DNA from: Sphingobium yanoikuyae
Lineage (GTDB): Bacteria > Pseudomonadota > Alphaproteobacteria > Sphingomonadales > Sphingomonadaceae
Assembly: GCF_034424525.1 (NCBI RefSeq)
Contig: NZ_CP139979.1
Span: 310,001 to 374,000, forward strand
Reading direction: 5' to 3'
DNA length: 64,000 nt
The notes beneath the pieces are model-generated. The model had not been told where the DNA came from, did no database searches, and saw nothing but the letters and a program-made list of their open reading frames with translations. A program made the translations under genes and the position numbers. Of this stretch, positions 1 to 9,101 are shown piece by piece. Position 1 is the stretch's first letter; every line of letters starts with the position of its first letter.

Positions 1-20
1 GGCGGCGTGCAAATGCCGGA

Positions 21-54
21 CCGGCCGGCGCGGCATGATGCACGCGCCGGCCGG
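21..54 (-). terminator. GC-rich hairpin downstream of the TonB receptor gene
   Basis: Two perfectly complementary 12-base arms (21-32 and 43-54, CCGGCCGGCGCG and its complement) enclose a 10-base loop, 25 bases past the stop codon of the minus-strand receptor gene. There is no clear T-tract, so it is a transcript-end hairpin by position and stability only. Confidence 0.5.
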
Positions 55-78
55 CCGTCCTGTCCGTGTCCGATCGGA

Positions 79-2538
79 TCAGAAGGAGAATTTGATCGTG
101 CCGCCCCAGGTCTGCGGATCGCCGACCTGGCCGGCGATCAGGCCGGTATTGCCCGGCGCGACCTGAAGATTTTCGATATAGTTGACGTCGAAGGCGTTGC
201 GCACCCAGCCGAACACATCGAAGCCTTCGCCGCGGAAGCCGGCGCGGACGTTGGTCAGGGCATAGCCCTTCACTTCGGTGTAGATGGATGGCGAAGCATT
301 GCTGTTCCAGTGCGAACGGTAATTGCCGTCGACGCCCAGATAGAGCTGCCCGTCCTTCGCCAGCAGCGTGACCGGGATGTTATATTCCGCGCCGTAGGAG
401 AAGGCCCATTTCGACACGCCGGGCAGGTTCTGCCCCGAAATGTCGCACTGGCGCGGGCTGAGTGCGCCGGGGACGCCGGGCTGCGAATAATCCGGGGTGG
501 CGCCCGACGGCTGGTAGGTGCCGCCGGACAATTCGGGCGGACAGGGCGCGTCGACGAACTTCTTGTACTTGGCGTCGGTGAAGGCGCCATTGGCATAGGC
601 GGTGAAGCGGTCGCTGGCGACGATCTTGAAATCCGCCTCGATCCCCTGCGAGCGGACCTTGCCGGCATTGGCGAGATAGCCGCGCACCGTGCCGAACTGG
701 CCGCCATTCACGGTCGCCTGGAAATTCTTGATGTCGGTGCGGAAGGCGGTGAGGTTGAAGGTCGCCCGGCGATCCAGGAACTGGGTCTTGAGGCCGATTT
801 CATAATGATTGACCGATTCCGGCTTCACCGTGCTGGCGTCATAATTGACCGTGTTGTCGGCGTTGAGCGGCAGGCCATTCTGGTTGATGCCCAGCGTCTT
901 GAAGCTCTTCGCATAGGTCGCATAGGCCAGCACGTCCGGCGCGATCTTGTAATTGACGTTGAAGTCATAGGTGAAGTTCCAGGCGCTGTCGGACGGGGAA
1001 CTGACCTGCGGCTGATAGACGCCGCACTGTTGCGTCGTCCCCTTGATGGTGCCGGGCTCCGCAACCGTGGTGCAACTGATGGCCTGGCCCTGCGCATTGG
1101 TGACGACACGCTGGTAGAAGCCGGACTTCTTGTCATAGTTCAGGCGCACGCCGGGCTGGATGGTCAGGGCGTCCGTGACCTTCCAGCTGAGCTGCCCGAA
1201 CAGGGCGGCGCTGTCGGCCTTGAGCCATTGCGTGTTGCTGGCGGTCAGGCCCGCCAGAGTGGCCGGAATGTTGGCGGGATTGGTCGGGTCGGTCGAGGGG
1301 GCAAGGCTCCACTGGGCCGCATCTTCGCCCTGCTGTTCAGTGCCCTGGGTGTCGATCCGCTGCTTGAAGCCGAACAGACCGACGACGAAGTCGATGTCCT
1401 TGCTTTCGTAATTATAGCGGAATTCCTGGCTATACTGGTCCTGCTGCGATGGGTTCTGCGACTTGGAGACGATCGACAGGCCGGTGAAGTCGCGGTCATT
1501 TTCCGGCTTCCAGTCCCAGAAGCGCCAGGCGGTGACCGAGGTCAGCGTGCCGGGGCCGACATCCCATTTGATCTTGGCCGACACGCCGCCGATCTTGTTG
1601 CCGGCATTGAGGTTGGAATCGAGGTCCGTCAGCCGGTCATAGGGGTTGCGGCTGGGCACGACATAGCCCTGGGCAGCGGCCAGTGCATCATATTGGCGAT
1701 TGAGCGGACGCTGGGTCTTGCCGACGCGCACGAAGGTGGTGCCGCAGCATTCGGGATCCTGCTTGCTATAGTCGCCCGACAAGGTGAGGCTGAAATCCTC
1801 GGTCGGCTGGAACAGCAACTGGCCGCGAATGCCCAGATTGTCCTGCTCGTTGATCCAGCGCTGGCTGGTCACATTGTAGAGCGTGCCGCGGCGGCTGGTC
1901 GCGGCGACGGCGATGCGGGCGGCGATCGTGTCGGTCAGCGGGCCGGAGACGGCGGCCTTCGCCTGCTTGTAATTGAGGTTGCCGACCGTTAGTTCGGCGC
2001 GGCCCTCGAAGTCGAAGGTCGGCTGGTTGGTCGTGATGTTGATCGCGCCCGCCGTGGTGTTCTTGCCATAGAGCGTGCCCTGGGGGCCGCGCAGCACTTC
2101 CACCTGGTTGACGTCGAGAAAGTCGAAGGTCGCGGCGGCGACGCGGCTGTTATAGACATCGTCGACATAGATGCCGACGCCCTGTTCGAAGCCGTCGCTG
2201 GTGAGGCCGAACGGCACGCCAAGGCCGCGGATGTTGACCGAGGTGTTGCGGGGATTGGTGGTGTAGACCTGTAGCGTCGGTGCGAGCTGCTGCAGCTTCA
2301 CGATGTTGAAATTGCCGGTCGCCTCGATGCTGTCGCCCTTCACCACGGAAATGGCCAGGGGCACTTCCTGCGCGGTTTCCTGACGGCGGCGGGCGGTGAC
2401 GACGATCACGTCGCCGCGCGGGCTGCTGGCCTGCTGGTCATCGGCGGCAGCGGGTTGGGCGGCTTCGGCCGCAAAGGCGGCAGGCGTGACAAATGACGCG
2501 CTCGCCACGCTGGCGAGCAACAGAAAACGCGCAATCAT
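79..2538 (-). CDS. TonB-dependent outer membrane receptor
   Basis: An 819-residue protein with an N-terminal signal peptide (hydrophobic to about residue 24, cleavage near AFAAEA), a plug domain beginning around EVPLAISVVKGDSIE with the IRGLG signature, and a long beta-barrel that ends in F (KFSF), as outer-membrane barrels do. It should import a siderophore, glycan or other large substrate using TonB energy. The ligand cannot be read from sequence; sphingomonads carry dozens of such receptors. An AGGGGAAG Shine-Dalgarno lies just upstream of the ATG. No FecR/sigma pair is next to it, so its regulation is not evident here. Confidence 0.93.
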   Translation of the reverse strand: MIARFLLLASVASASFVTPAAFAAEAAQPAAADDQQASSPRGDVIVVTARRRQETAQEVPLAISVVKGDSIEATGNFNIVKLQQLAPTLQVYTTNPRNTSVNIRGLGVPFGLTSDGFEQGVGIYVDDVYNSRVAAATFDFLDVNQVEVLRGPQGTLYGKNTTAGAINITTNQPTFDFEGRAELTVGNLNYKQAKAAVSGPLTDTIAARIAVAATSRRGTLYNVTSQRWINEQDNLGIRGQLLFQPTEDFSLTLSGDYSKQDPECCGTTFVRVGKTQRPLNRQYDALAAAQGYVVPSRNPYDRLTDLDSNLNAGNKIGGVSAKIKWDVGPGTLTSVTAWRFWDWKPENDRDFTGLSIVSKSQNPSQQDQYSQEFRYNYESKDIDFVVGLFGFKQRIDTQGTEQQGEDAAQWSLAPSTDPTNPANIPATLAGLTASNTQWLKADSAALFGQLSWKVTDALTIQPGVRLNYDKKSGFYQRVVTNAQGQAISCTTVAEPGTIKGTTQQCGVYQPQVSSPSDSAWNFTYDFNVNYKIAPDVLAYATYAKSFKTLGINQNGLPLNADNTVNYDASTVKPESVNHYEIGLKTQFLDRRATFNLTAFRTDIKNFQATVNGGQFGTVRGYLANAGKVRSQGIEADFKIVASDRFTAYANGAFTDAKYKKFVDAPCPPELSGGTYQPSGATPDYSQPGVPGALSPRQCDISGQNLPGVSKWAFSYGAEYNIPVTLLAKDGQLYLGVDGNYRSHWNSNASPSIYTEVKGYALTNVRAGFRGEGFDVFGWVRNAFDVNYIENLQVAPGNTGLIAGQVGDPQTWGGTIKFSF

Positions 2539-2705
2539 GTTCTTCCCCTTGGTTCCGGAGGTCCGGTGAGTTTTGATCGCGGCGTTTCCGGTGGTCCGGT
2601 CAAAGCCGTGCTGGGGTCGTTTCTGGTGATGCGGCGTCCCCAGTGCCGCATCGGCATGCCATCCCCGACATGCCCTGATCTATGCGCTTGCCCTTCCTTG
2701 ATCGG

Positions 2706-2894
2706 TCAGGCGGTCAGGCGCGTCTTTTCGGTGACGTCGATCTGCACGACGCGGGCGTCGTGGACGGTCAATGTGATGGAGCCGAAGCGCAGCCCTTCCA
2801 GCACGTCGCGCACCTTGTCGATGCTGGCGATGATGTCGGGGCGCTGGCCTTCGGCGCGGCTGTGGCGAAGTTCGATGGTTCTATGTTCGGTCAT
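2706..2894 (-). CDS. YezD-like (DUF2292) small protein
   Basis: A 62-residue protein with the DUF2292/YezD core: VRDVLEGLRFGSITLTVHDA followed by RVVQIDVTEKTRL. The family is small, cytoplasmic and often found near sulfur-assimilation genes; its biochemical role is not established. The second ATG (2894) is preferred over 2900 because AGAGGG then lies 6 bases upstream. It stands alone between the TonB receptor (166 bases away) and a hydrolase gene, so there is no pathway context here. Confidence 0.75.
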   Translation of the reverse strand: MTEHRTIELRHSRAEGQRPDIIASIDKVRDVLEGLRFGSITLTVHDARVVQIDVTEKTRLTA

Positions 2895-3004
2895 GTTCAT
2901 CCCTCTGGCCGCGTTTTAACTCAACTGCATTAGTAGACAAAAAAGCAAATATAAGGGGCGCGCAAGATTCTCTTGTCGCGCCCCGGCGATGTCTGGGGCC
3001 GATA

Positions 3005-3673
3005 TCAGCTGGTCATGCGCAGCCCGTCGGACGGGCGATCGAGGCGCGCCATCGGCATGGCCGGGCGCATCTGGCGCACGGCGGACGCCTGTTCCTGCGC
3101 ATTGTCGATCAGCCGTTCCAGCAGCGCCTGGCCAAAGCCCCAGGCGCCCAGCCCCGAATCCGCGTTGATATGGCCGCTATGGCCGGCATCGACGAACTGA
3201 CTGCCCCAATTCTTGCCGATGCTGTGGGCGCGTTCGAAGAAGATATAGGGGTCGTTCCGACTTGCGACTAGGATCGACGGGAAGGGCAGGGGCGTGCGCG
3301 GTGTCGGGCCGAATCCGCCGATCGTCTCGGGCGTTTCCATCCGGTCGCAATCGGGCGGCGCCACCAGCAGCGCGCCGGTCACCGGCCAGCCATAGGCCTG
3401 GCTTTGCAGGGCGCCCCACCAGGCGACGGCCAGGCAGCCCAGGCTGTGCGCCGCCAGGATGACCGGCCCATCGGCCTGACGAATGGCAGCGTCGAGCCGC
3501 GTGGCCCAGGCATTGCGATTGGGGCTGGCCCAGCTGCCCAGGTCGACGCGCTGGCAATCGCCGCGTCCGCTGTCCCACAATGTCTGCCAATGATCCGGGC
3601 CGCTGTTGTTGAGGCCGGGGATGGTCAGCACGACCGGCTGGCGCGCGTCACCCGAATGTCCGAATCGCTCCAT
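3005..3673 (-). CDS. RBBP9/YdeN-type alpha/beta hydrolase
   Basis: A 222-residue protein starting MERFGHSG. The start is chosen because AGGATAAGGATA precedes the ATG; an upstream in-frame extension of 44 residues is unlike the family. Family marks are the opening strand VVLTIPGLNNSGPDHWQ, the nucleophile elbow AHSLGCLAV (Ser in G-x-S-x-G-like context), and a late DAGHSGHINADSGLG block carrying the catalytic His. It is probably a cytoplasmic serine esterase of unknown substrate. It is a single gene with no partner. Confidence 0.82.
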   Translation of the reverse strand: MERFGHSGDARQPVVLTIPGLNNSGPDHWQTLWDSGRGDCQRVDLGSWASPNRNAWATRLDAAIRQADGPVILAAHSLGCLAVAWWGALQSQAYGWPVTGALLVAPPDCDRMETPETIGGFGPTPRTPLPFPSILVASRNDPYIFFERAHSIGKNWGSQFVDAGHSGHINADSGLGAWGFGQALLERLIDNAQEQASAVRQMRPAMPMARLDRPSDGLRMTS

Positions 3674-3847
3674 TATCCTTATCCTCGTCCTATATTCTGA
3701 GCCTCCCAAAATAATACTATTCATCTGGTAGACAATGGGCGAGCGCCGAAATGTGTCAGAATCTGGGCAACCTGAATGGCAGATAAACGGGCGCGTCGAC
3801 CCCATGGCCGCGCGCCCGCATCAAGCCCCTGAACGGGCAGGGAAAAG

Positions 3848-4213
3848 CTACCAGGGGTAGATCAGCCCATAATATTGGTAGACGTTGCGGCCATAGGCAT
3901 CGTCGAAGGCCGGCCGGTCCTCGTCCAGATAGTGGGGCGCCTGTTCCAGCACCTCCTTGGCCAGTTCGATCACATAGCCGCCCTTGTCCATATCATAGGC
4001 CAGCATCGACCAGGGCAGGGGATAATGTTCATTGCCCATGCCCAGGAAACCGCCGAAGGACAGCAGCGCATAGCGCACATGGCCGCTGCGCTTGTCGACC
4101 ATGAAATGGGATATCTTGCCAAGCCTGTCGCCCTGGCGGTTGTAGACGGCGGTGCCCTCGACCCGGTCGGACGCGATCAGGTCATGGCGATGCGCGCTCA
4201 TCATCTCGGCCAT
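3848..4213 (-). CDS. PRC-barrel domain protein
   Basis: A 121-residue protein, with its start at ATG 4213 backed by GGAG seven bases upstream (a GTG two codons earlier is the alternative). The core IASDRVEGTAVYNRQGDRLG, followed by the strand VDKRSGHVRYALLSFGG and the PLPWSML motif, is the PRC-barrel seen in photosynthetic reaction-centre H and stress proteins. It is probably a small cytoplasmic stress-associated protein. It is divergent from the osmC-like gene across 86 bases, a pairing that suits general-stress expression (inference). Confidence 0.85.
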   Translation of the reverse strand: MAEMMSAHRHDLIASDRVEGTAVYNRQGDRLGKISHFMVDKRSGHVRYALLSFGGFLGMGNEHYPLPWSMLAYDMDKGGYVIELAKEVLEQAPHYLDEDRPAFDDAYGRNVYQYYGLIYPW

Positions 4214-4299
4214 TGTCACTCTCCTGCAAAAACATTCTATTCTGATGCAACCATGGGGAACCGCTGGGGTTCCTCCGCTTCACAGCAAGGAGCATCGGC

Positions 4300-4731
4300 A
4301 TGAAGATCAATCGCAGCGGTTCGGCGGCCTGGAGCGGCGGCCTGAAGGACGGCAAGGGCACGATCTCGACCCAGAGCGGCGCGCTCGACGCCTATCCCTA
4401 TGGCTTCGCCACCCGGTTCGAGGGCATGCCGGGCAGCAATCCGGAAGAACTGATCGCGGCGGCCCATGCCTCCTGCTTCACCATGGCATTGTCGCTGATC
4501 CTGGGCGAAGCCGGACTGACGGCGGAAAAGATGGAAACGAGCGCGGTCGTCACGCTGGAGCAGCAGGAGGGCGGCTTTGCCATCACCGCGAGCAAGCTGA
4601 CGCTGAAGGCGAAGATCCCCGGCGCCGACGATGGGACTTTCCAGGAACTGGCGGCGAAGGCGAAGGCCGGATGCCCGGTATCGAAACTGCTGAAGGCCGA
4701 TATCAGCCTGGACGCGGAACTGCTGGCCTAG
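4300..4731 (+). CDS. OsmC-family peroxiredoxin
   Basis: 143 residues, the normal size for OsmC. The two redox cysteines are present at C59 (AAHASCFTM) and C125 (AKAGCPVSK), and the N-terminal SAAWSGGLKDGKGTIS block is typical. It reduces organic hydroperoxides, usually with lipoylated-protein or thiol donors, in the cytoplasm. AAGGAGC lies 7 bases before the ATG. Its last 4 bases overlap the end of the convergent EamA gene. Confidence 0.92.
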   Translation: MKINRSGSAAWSGGLKDGKGTISTQSGALDAYPYGFATRFEGMPGSNPEELIAAAHASCFTMALSLILGEAGLTAEKMETSAVVTLEQQEGGFAITASKLTLKAKIPGADDGTFQELAAKAKAGCPVSKLLKADISLDAELLA

Positions 4732-5633
4732 GCCGTCGCGATACGCCTGGCGTGGCGATGTTCACGCCAGGCGATATAGAGGCCGCTGGCGATGATCAGT
4801 GCGGCGCCGACCCAGGTGGTCCACATCGGCCAGTCGCCCCAGATTGCCCAGCCCAGCAGGGTGGTCCACAGGATCGAGCTATAATCCATCGGCAGCACCA
4901 CCGACACCGGTGCCCAGCGCAGCGCGGCGGTCAGGCAGAGTTGCGCGATGCCGCCGAACAGGCCGATCATCAGCAACAGCCCCCAGGTCTGCGCGTCATG
5001 CGCCTGACCATAGAAGAGCATGCCGATGCCGAGCGGCGGCACCGATAGCGCGGTGAACCAGAAGACGACGACCCCCGCGCTCTCGGTGCGGCCCAGTTCC
5101 CGCAGCACGAGGCTGACGCTGGCCGTCACCAGCGCGGCGGTGATGGCGACGGCGACGCCCATCGGCGGAAAATGGCCGCCTTCGGGCCGGACCATGATGA
5201 GGACGCCCAGAAAGCCGATCAGGACCGCAGCCCAGCGATGGATGCCGGTGGGTTCGCGCAGGATCAGCGCCGACAGGATCGTGCCGAAGATCGGCATGGT
5301 GAAGCCGATCGTCGTCGCCTCGGCCGGCGGCAACAGGATGTAGGACAGAAAATTGAGCGCCATGCCGGTGAGGCCGATGACCATGCGGGTCGCATGGACA
5401 CTGATACGCCGGGTGCGGATGGCGCCGATGCCGCTGCTCATCGCCAGCCAGGCGAAGACCACGGGCAGGGCAAGCGCCTGGCGATAGAAGAGGGTTTCGA
5501 CCAGATGGACGCCATGGACGTCGGCGACCCGGCCGGTCACGAACATCACCGCCAGGCAGATGACCGCGACCAGGCGCAGGCCGATGGCAAAGAGCGGGCG
5601 ATGCGGGCGGGACGGGGCGGCGACGCTGGACAC
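4728..5633 (-). CDS. EamA (DMT) family membrane transporter
   Basis: 301 residues with about ten hydrophobic helices in two EamA repeats. The first ends with the characteristic PPAEATTIGFTMPIFGTILSALILREP, split here by the repeat boundary; the second repeat has PVSVVLPMDYSSILWTTLLG. It starts at GTG 5633 with GGAAG upstream. These exporters move metabolites or amino acids across the inner membrane; the substrate is unknown. It converges with the osmC-like gene and shares a 4-base overlap at the stops. Confidence 0.88.
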   Translation of the reverse strand: MSSVAAPSRPHRPLFAIGLRLVAVICLAVMFVTGRVADVHGVHLVETLFYRQALALPVVFAWLAMSSGIGAIRTRRISVHATRMVIGLTGMALNFLSYILLPPAEATTIGFTMPIFGTILSALILREPTGIHRWAAVLIGFLGVLIMVRPEGGHFPPMGVAVAITAALVTASVSLVLRELGRTESAGVVVFWFTALSVPPLGIGMLFYGQAHDAQTWGLLLMIGLFGGIAQLCLTAALRWAPVSVVLPMDYSSILWTTLLGWAIWGDWPMWTTWVGAALIIASGLYIAWREHRHARRIATA

Positions 5634-5646
5634 GCCGCTTCCTTAA

Positions 5647-5672
5647 CCCGGTTACGCGATGGCGCAACCGGG
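5647..5672 (-). terminator. Hairpin after the methyltransferase gene
   Basis: Complementary 7-base arms CCCGGTT (5647-5653) and AACCGGG (5666-5672) lie 15 bases after the minus-strand methyltransferase stop, followed by TTAAGG. This is a weak intrinsic-terminator candidate. Confidence 0.35.
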
Positions 5673-5686
5673 CTGGGTCGGGTTTC

Positions 5687-6493
5687 TTACTTGAGCGGCT
5701 TGCGGAATTTCAGCGTCATGCGGTCGCTTTCGCCGATCGCAACATATTTCGCCCTGTCAACTTCGCCGTTACGCAGCGTGGGCGGCAGGGTCCAGACGCC
5801 CTTTTCCCAGTCGGCCGTGTCCTTGGGATTGGCGTTCACTTCCGATGCGCCGACATATTCGAAGCCCGCGCCTTCCGCGATGCGGCGGATGGTCGAGACC
5901 TTGAGATAGCCGCTGCTCTTTTCCAGCACCGTGTCGCGATCTTCGGGCAGGCGATGGTCGACGATGCCCAGCGTGCCGCCGGGCTTGAGCATGGCGAAAA
6001 AGGCCTTGAAGGTCGCATCCTCGCTGCCGCCCATGACCATGTTGTGGACATTGCGGAAGGTCAGCACGGTGTCGACGCTGTTGGCCGGGATGCTGGCGGC
6101 TTCCTCGGGATAGGCGACCAGCTTGACCTTGTCATAGGCCTGCGGCTTTTCGGCCAGGAACTTCTTGTAGCCGTCAAGATAGCGGCCGGTCGGCTGGAGC
6201 GCGTAGAAGCTGCCCTTGTCGCGCAGCAGCGGCGCCAGGATCTCCGTGTACCAGCCGCCGCTCGGCGCCCATTCCACCACCGTCTGGGTCGGGGTCACGC
6301 CAAAGAAGGCGAGTGTTTCCTGCGGATGGCGATATTTGTCGCGGGCGACATTGGCCGGGGTGCGGCTGGACGCGCCGATGGCGGCTGCCACCGGATCGGC
6401 GCCATGGCCGGCATGCTGGGCGACGGCCGCGCCCAGCGGCAGGAGGGCAAGGGCAGCGGCAAGCGCGATCGATCGGCGGGGAAAAGCGGACAT
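5687..6493 (-). CDS. Exported class I SAM-dependent methyltransferase-like protein
   Basis: 268 residues from ATG 6493 (GAGAGG upstream), opening with a signal peptide MSAFPRRSIALAAALALLPL ending near AVAQHAG. The mature part has a Rossmann methyltransferase layout: VVEWAPSGGWYTEILAPLL (motif I), a long acidic middle, DTVLTFRNVHNM and LKPGGTLGIVDHRL. An exported methyltransferase-fold protein is odd, since SAM is cytoplasmic. This family is nonetheless common in proteobacteria, and its substrate is not known. It lies 87 bases downstream of the anti-sigma factor gene on the same strand, so it may share that transcript. Confidence 0.8.
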   Translation of the reverse strand: MSAFPRRSIALAAALALLPLGAAVAQHAGHGADPVAAAIGASSRTPANVARDKYRHPQETLAFFGVTPTQTVVEWAPSGGWYTEILAPLLRDKGSFYALQPTGRYLDGYKKFLAEKPQAYDKVKLVAYPEEAASIPANSVDTVLTFRNVHNMVMGGSEDATFKAFFAMLKPGGTLGIVDHRLPEDRDTVLEKSSGYLKVSTIRRIAEGAGFEYVGASEVNANPKDTADWEKGVWTLPPTLRNGEVDRAKYVAIGESDRMTLKFRKPLK

Positions 6494-6580
6494 GGGCAAC
6501 CTCTCAACGGATCTGGAGCGCAGGGTGTGCCGTGCCCGCATCCCACTGGCAAGGAAATCCAGTGCTTATGGACCGGCCGG

Positions 6581-7306
6581 TCAGGACCAGCTGCCCGCGA
6601 TCGACTCCGCCGTGGCGTCGATCGCGGCCGGTTCATCCTCGCCGGTCAGCGCATAGGACATGTCGCCGCGCCGCCAATAGGCCACCGACTGGGCGCCCTC
6701 GCGCACCGAATCCGGCCGCTCTGGGGCGTCGGTGCGCCGGTGCATGGCATAGATGGACAGGTCGCGCCCTTCGGGCGTGCGCAGCGCGATCAGCAGCGCG
6801 GGTGTGCGTTCACCGGGGAAGAGCTGGACATCGGTCACGCGCCAGTCGGCGGGCAGGCCGGGAATGTCGATATGGGTGCTGGCCAATATCTCGCGCGGGT
6901 CGAAGCTGGGCGATTCGATCTGCCCCTGCATCCGGGCGCGGATCATGGCGACGCGGTGCGAGGTGGCGGCATCGACGACATAGGCGGGCGGCCCGTCGCG
7001 CACCATGAGAAGGGCAACGAAGCTTGCCGCCAGCAGGGCGAGGCTGCCGCCGGCGCCGATCGCAAAGCGACGATGGCGCGCAGCCGGCGGGTGGAGCGCG
7101 CTCACCTGTGCCGCCATGGCTTCGGGCAGGGGCGCGCGGTCCTGCGCCAACAGGCGCAGCCCGGTGCGGGCGCTGAGGTCGCCCATCACCTGCGCGGCGA
7201 GGTCGGGCCGGCGCGACAGGCGGGTTTCCACCGCAAAGCGTCGGCCGGGATCGAGCTGGCCGTCGACATAGGCCATCAGTTCGATCTCCGAAGGATCCTC
7301 ACTCAT
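6581..7306 (-). CDS. Anti-sigma factor, membrane-spanning
   Basis: 241 residues from MSEDPSEIELMAYVDGQLDP, a typical anti-sigma N-terminus that binds the ECF factor. One transmembrane helix follows (RFAIGAGGSLALLAASFVAL), then a periplasmic domain. It lacks the HxxxCxxC zinc signature. The gene starts inside the last 8 bases of the sigma gene, so the two are translationally coupled. It should hold the sigma factor inactive until an envelope signal is received; the signal is unknown. Confidence 0.85.
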   Translation of the reverse strand: MSEDPSEIELMAYVDGQLDPGRRFAVETRLSRRPDLAAQVMGDLSARTGLRLLAQDRAPLPEAMAAQVSALHPPAARHRRFAIGAGGSLALLAASFVALLMVRDGPPAYVVDAATSHRVAMIRARMQGQIESPSFDPREILASTHIDIPGLPADWRVTDVQLFPGERTPALLIALRTPEGRDLSIYAMHRRTDAPERPDSVREGAQSVAYWRRGDMSYALTGEDEPAAIDATAESIAGSWS

Positions 7307-7835
7307 CCTGTCCTCCCACGATGCGCAGCCGATCGCGCGGCTGCCTGTCCCTGTCCTGTCGCAATGTCGCCCGCGCACGGGCAAGGCGCGACATTACCGT
7401 GCCGACCGCTATGCCCAGAAGGTCGGCGCTTTCCTGATAGCTCAGCCCTTCGACCACGGTCAGGTGCATGACGGCGCGTTGATGGTCGGGCAGGTCGGCA
7501 AAGGCGCGGGCGACCTGCATCAGGTCGGCGCGCACCTCCTGGTCGGGATCGGCATGATCGACCTGGATCTGGGCAAAGGCCAGATTGCGGCGTGTTTCCG
7601 CCGCCTCGCGCCGCTTCGCCGAGATGAAGACATTGTGGACGATGGCCAGCAGCCAGCGGCGGCGGCTGCGATCGGGTTGGAACTGGTCGCGCCGTTCGAT
7701 CGCGCGCATCACGGCGTCCTGCACCACATCGTCAGCGGCGACATGGTCGCGCGACAGGGCGCGGGCATAGCGGCGCATGGCGCGCAGGTCCGCCTCCATT
7801 TCCATGTCCGTCCGCTTGCCCGTCATCCACATCAT
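7299..7835 (-). CDS. ECF-type RNA polymerase sigma factor
   Basis: 178 residues. Region 2 covers DLRAMRRYARALSRDHVAA, then DDVVQDAVMRAIERRDQF and the RRRWLLAIVHNVFIS helix. Region 4 covers LPDHQRAVMHLTVVEGLSYQ with the SADLLGIAVGTVMSRLARAR helix-turn-helix. The start is uncertain (7835 or a later ATG at 7805). The ATG of 7835 overlaps the glycosyltransferase stop by 4 bases, and the 3' end overlaps the anti-sigma start. It directs transcription of an unknown regulon in response to the anti-sigma. Confidence 0.9.
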   Translation of the reverse strand: MMWMTGKRTDMEMEADLRAMRRYARALSRDHVAADDVVQDAVMRAIERRDQFQPDRSRRRWLLAIVHNVFISAKRREAAETRRNLAFAQIQVDHADPDQEVRADLMQVARAFADLPDHQRAVMHLTVVEGLSYQESADLLGIAVGTVMSRLARARATLRQDRDRQPRDRLRIVGGQDE

Positions 7836-9055
7836 TCCATTGGGGCGCCCGCCAGTTCGCGATAGACGCGCGCCACCGAATCCAGGACATGGTCCCAGCG
7901 ATAGTCGCCTGCTGTCGCCTCCGCCGCGCGGCCGAGCCGCCGCCTTAGGCCGGTGTCGCGGACGAGGGAAGCCAGGCCGCGGGCATAGGCGCCAACGTCG
8001 CCCGGCGGGACCAGCAGTCCGTTGACGCCATTATCGATCAGCGCGGACGCGCTGGGGACGTCGGCCGACAGGACGGCAAGGCCGCTGGCCATCGCCTCCA
8101 GATTGACGTTGCCGAACGCTTCCGTGACGCTGGGATTGACCAAGATGTCGGCGCTGGCGACCAGTGCGCCGATACGTGCCCCTTCGACATGGCCGGCAAA
8201 GCTGGCATTGGGCAAATGGCGGGCGAGGGCATCGCGCGCCGGGCCATCGCCCAGGATCAGGGGGCGCAGCGACAGGCCGTTGGCGCGCGCCGCGATGATG
8301 GCGTCGGCAAAGATATCGAGCCCCTTTTCCCGGACCAGCCGGCCGAAGAAGAGCGGCACGACATCGTCGGGCGCATAGCCAAGCTGGGCGCGCAGGCTTT
8401 CATCTCGCATCGCCGGATGAAAGACGGATCGATCGACGCCGCGGCTCCAGAGGGCAATGCGCTCGGCACCATGGATTGCGGCGAGGCCCGCGGCGATCGG
8501 CGGGGTCGGGGCGAGGATGCGGTCGCAATCGCCATAGAAGCGATCGAGATAGGCCTCGACCTGCCGCCGCAGGAAGCCGAGGCGGTAATAAGCAAGATAG
8601 GTCTCGAACCGGGTGTGCAGGCTGGCGACGGTCGGAACGGCGTTGCGCCGCGCCCAGTTCAGCGCCTGCCGGCCGAGCAGGTCGGGCGCGGACAGATGCA
8701 CGATGTCAGGCTGGAACGCCTCCAGATCGGCGCGGGCGGCACGGGGCAGGCCGATCGCGAGCCGATATTCCGGACGACCGGGAATGCAGAGCGAGCGCAC
8801 CGATCGGACATCGCCGGCCGAGGCGAAGGCCGGCGTCGGCGCGGTCGGCGAATAGATGCGCACCTCTGCCTTATGTTGGTCCAGCATATGCCGGACCAGG
8901 CGGTTGAGCGCTCGGTTCGCGCCATCGCGCACGCAATCATAATTGCCCGAAAACAGCGCGATCTTCAGCGGCCGGGATGATGTCGGCGCCGTGGCGACCG
9001 GCAGGGCGGCATGAATATGGGCGCGAAGGGAAGAGAGCGGGGAATGCAGCGTCAT
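7832..9055 (-). CDS. GT4-family glycosyltransferase
   Basis: 407 residues of GT-B fold. The N-terminal Rossmann half starts LKIALFSGNYDCVRDGANR; the C-terminal donor half has PLFFGRLVREKGLDIFADAI, LGDGPARDAL and the E-x7-E signature EAFGNVNLE. It resembles mannosyl/glucosyltransferases acting on lipids (MgtA-like). It is probably cytoplasmic or membrane-peripheral and transfers a sugar from a nucleotide donor. It is the first gene of the glycosyltransferase-sigma-anti-sigma operon (4-base overlap with the sigma gene), which suggests an envelope-related regulon. Confidence 0.9.
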   Translation of the reverse strand: MTLHSPLSSLRAHIHAALPVATAPTSSRPLKIALFSGNYDCVRDGANRALNRLVRHMLDQHKAEVRIYSPTAPTPAFASAGDVRSVRSLCIPGRPEYRLAIGLPRAARADLEAFQPDIVHLSAPDLLGRQALNWARRNAVPTVASLHTRFETYLAYYRLGFLRRQVEAYLDRFYGDCDRILAPTPPIAAGLAAIHGAERIALWSRGVDRSVFHPAMRDESLRAQLGYAPDDVVPLFFGRLVREKGLDIFADAIIAARANGLSLRPLILGDGPARDALARHLPNASFAGHVEGARIGALVASADILVNPSVTEAFGNVNLEAMASGLAVLSADVPSASALIDNGVNGLLVPPGDVGAYARGLASLVRDTGLRRRLGRAAEATAGDYRWDHVLDSVARVYRELAGAPME

Positions 9056-9101
9056 GCCCCGCTTACGCTTGTCGGATCGCGCCTATTCCATCGATGGGCA
9101 A

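Noticed and set aside
7..1992. 661-codon plus-strand frame opposite the TonB receptor
   Set aside because: Antisense shadow of a well-supported receptor gene; no domain or Shine-Dalgarno.
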